From GCA-2699365 sp036160955 (lineage in GTDB: Bacteria > Verrucomicrobiota > Verrucomicrobiia > Opitutales > Coraliomargaritaceae): a stretch of DNA of 17,301 bases. The position numbers and the translations under genes were made by a program. The notes below the pieces were generated by a model. The model did no database searches. It was not told where the DNA came from and saw only the letters and a list, made by a program, of their open reading frames with translations. Positions 15,918 through 17,301 of this stretch are shown in pieces (positions within the stretch are counted from its first letter, which is position 1; every line of letters starts with the position of its first letter). The DNA lies in assembly GCA_036160955.1 (NCBI GenBank), contig JAYYDJ010000068.1:1-17301 (forward strand). The letters are read 5' to 3'.

Positions 15918-17246
15918 ATGAACAAACCAAATCTTTCATTCTGGCAAATCTGGAACATGAGTTTCGGGTTTTTTGGCATCCAATTTGGATGGGGTCTTCA
16001 AATGGCTAATATGAGCGCCATTTATCAATACTTAGGTGCCGACGAAAGTACTATTCCACTCTTATGGCTAGCAGCGCCACTAACAGGACTTATCGTGCAG
16101 CCTATTGTTGGCTATTACAGCGATCGAACTTGGTGCTTCCTCGGTCGTCGCAGACCTTATTTTCTTATTGGCGCAATATTTGCCAGTCTATCATTAATAG
16201 CCATGCCAAATTCTAGCACTCTTTGGATGGCTGCTGGCTTGTTATGGATTTTAGATGCTTCTGTAAATATAAGTATGGAGCCTTTTCGCGCTTTTGTGGG
16301 CGATAAATTAAACCGTAAACAGCGTAAGAGTGGCTTTGCTATGCAGAGCCTTCTTATAGGTCTTGGTGCTGTTTTATCATCTGCATTGCCTTGGATCTTA
16401 TCTAATTGGTTTAATATCTCCAACAACACGACGGCCGAAAATGCTATTCCAAAGTCCGTTCACATAGCTTTCTATATAGGATCCGGTGTTTTCTTTTTGG
16501 CGATTCTATACACTATACTAACAACGAGTGAATATCCACCAGAGGATATAGAGGCATTTGAAGAAGAGAAAAAGCGAACTGCTGGATTTTTGAATGCTTT
16601 TCGTGAAATCTATGCGGGCATATTATCAATGCCGCGTACCATGAAGCAATTAGCAGTTGTGCAGTTTTTTACATGGTTTGGATTATTTTGTATGTGGATC
16701 TATTTCATTCCAGCTGTAGCAACTCATATATTTGATGGAGTTCAAGGCAGCCCGGAATATCAAGCAGGTGCAGAGTGGGGTGGTGTTTGTTTTTCAACTT
16801 ATAATGGAATAGCTTTTGCTTTTTCTTTCTTTTTACTAGTTTTTGTCCGACGATTTAGTTCAAAATCAATACACACGGTTTGCTTAGCAATTGGTAGCCT
16901 GGGTTTACTTTCTGTCCCTTTAGTCGAAGACCCCAAAACTCTTTTGCTTTCTATGTTGGCTGTAGGTATCGCATGGGCTAGTATTTTATCCATGCCTTAT
17001 GCTATGCTAGCTAACGCGATTTCCAGTAAGCGTATGGGGTTTTATATGGGAGTCTTTAACTTTTTCATCGTGCTGCCACAAATTGCTGCATCTCTTGGTC
17101 TTGGCACTATAATGTCTGCATTTCTTGGCAATAATACTATGCTAGCGATTTTGCTTGGTGGGTTCTCTATGCTTATTGCTGCTGCGTGCGTGCAATTAGT
17201 AGATGTGACTGCTGAAGATGCACCGGAAGCCAGTAAGGAGGCCTGA
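15918..17246 (+). CDS. SLC45-like MFS sugar transporter, probably maltose/malto-oligosaccharide:cation symporter
   Basis: This 442-residue, strongly hydrophobic protein has about 12 membrane spans. The conserved inter-helix 2-3 loop GYYSDRTWCFLGRRRP (65-80) matches the DRxxxxxGRRRP motif of SLC45 and plant sucrose carriers, and the N-terminus (FGFFGIQFGWGLQMANMS) is also typical. Bacterial members (KEGG's malY/malT type) carry maltose, malto-oligosaccharides or sucrose across the inner membrane with protons. Its place directly after malQ and behind a secreted amylase favours malto-oligosaccharides. A cytoplasmic middle loop (about 200-235) carries an acidic/basic stretch, IEAFEEEKKR. The ATG lies 31 bases after malQ with no ribosome binding site. 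Exact substrate and coupling ion cannot be read from sequence. Confidence 0.88.
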   Translation: MNKPNLSFWQIWNMSFGFFGIQFGWGLQMANMSAIYQYLGADESTIPLLWLAAPLTGLIVQPIVGYYSDRTWCFLGRRRPYFLIGAIFASLSLIAMPNSSTLWMAAGLLWILDASVNISMEPFRAFVGDKLNRKQRKSGFAMQSLLIGLGAVLSSALPWILSNWFNISNNTTAENAIPKSVHIAFYIGSGVFFLAILYTILTTSEYPPEDIEAFEEEKKRTAGFLNAFREIYAGILSMPRTMKQLAVVQFFTWFGLFCMWIYFIPAVATHIFDGVQGSPEYQAGAEWGGVCFSTYNGIAFAFSFFLLVFVRRFSSKSIHTVCLAIGSLGLLSVPLVEDPKTLLLSMLAVGIAWASILSMPYAMLANAISSKRMGFYMGVFNFFIVLPQIAASLGLGTIMSAFLGNNTMLAILLGGFSMLIAAACVQLVDVTAEDAPEASKEA

Positions 17247-17301
17247 ACAATAAGTTTCCATTTAATGTTGACCAATTTCTGACCAACTATGTCTCTATCT
17301 A

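Noticed and set aside
17235..17301. AAGGAGG at 17235-17241, TGACCAA direct repeats at 17269 and 17280, and an ATG at 17289 hinting at a downstream gene
   Set aside because: No start codon lies at proper distance after the SD-like motif, which encodes the end of the transporter. The remaining 55 bases are too short to support a gene or operator.
1..17301. CRISPR arrays, tRNA/rRNA genes, insertion sequences, phage or defence genes
   Set aside because: I saw no regularly spaced repeats, no tRNA-like cloverleaf or rRNA sequence, and no transposase, integrase or nuclease motifs; almost all sequence is accounted for by the listed genes.

Overview
The window is an AT-rich stretch of a Gram-negative-type bacterial chromosome. 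A PEP-CTERM sorting signal, a stand-alone GspG-like pseudopilin, an ExbB/ExbD/ExbD set with large TPR proteins, an SLC45-type sugar transporter and mostly Shine-Dalgarno-free starts together suggest a Verrucomicrobiota member, probably an Opitutia/Puniceicoccales-like marine lineage. This placement is inferred from gene content only; there is no rRNA or other marker here.

Layout. Positions 51-1610 (+) hold an orphan type II secretion-type pseudopilin and a PEP-CTERM-anchored secreted protein. Positions 1654-2790 (-) encode an inner-membrane-anchored periplasmic protein. Its N-terminus looks like TonB (SxxxH in the membrane helix) and its C-terminus looks like PA14 instead of the usual TonB domain. 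A 122-base divergent intergenic region follows. From 2913 to 17246 (+) runs one dense apparent operon: a 1582-residue exported enzyme with two complete GH13 catalytic modules around a CBM48-like domain; a large periplasmic TPR protein with a TTG start; a second helical-repeat periplasmic protein; ExbB; two tandem ExbD paralogues; a secreted protein homologous to the PEP-CTERM protein at 828-1610 but lacking the anchor; 4-alpha-glucanotransferase (MalQ); and an SLC45-like sugar transporter. Genes overlap by 8 or 23 bases or are separated by at most 31 bases.

How it may work. The two-headed amylase would cut starch or glycogen outside the cytoplasm. The transporter would import the malto-oligosaccharides and MalQ would process them inside. 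Between these lies a proton-motive-force energised module (ExbB, two ExbDs, two TPR proteins). No TonB-dependent receptor or ordinary TonB is present. The divergently encoded TonB-like/PA14 protein is the best candidate for the missing energy transducer. This alpha-glucan utilisation locus with its own ExbBD-TPR motor is the most interesting hypothesis in the window. The component calls are well supported, but the coupling between them is inference.
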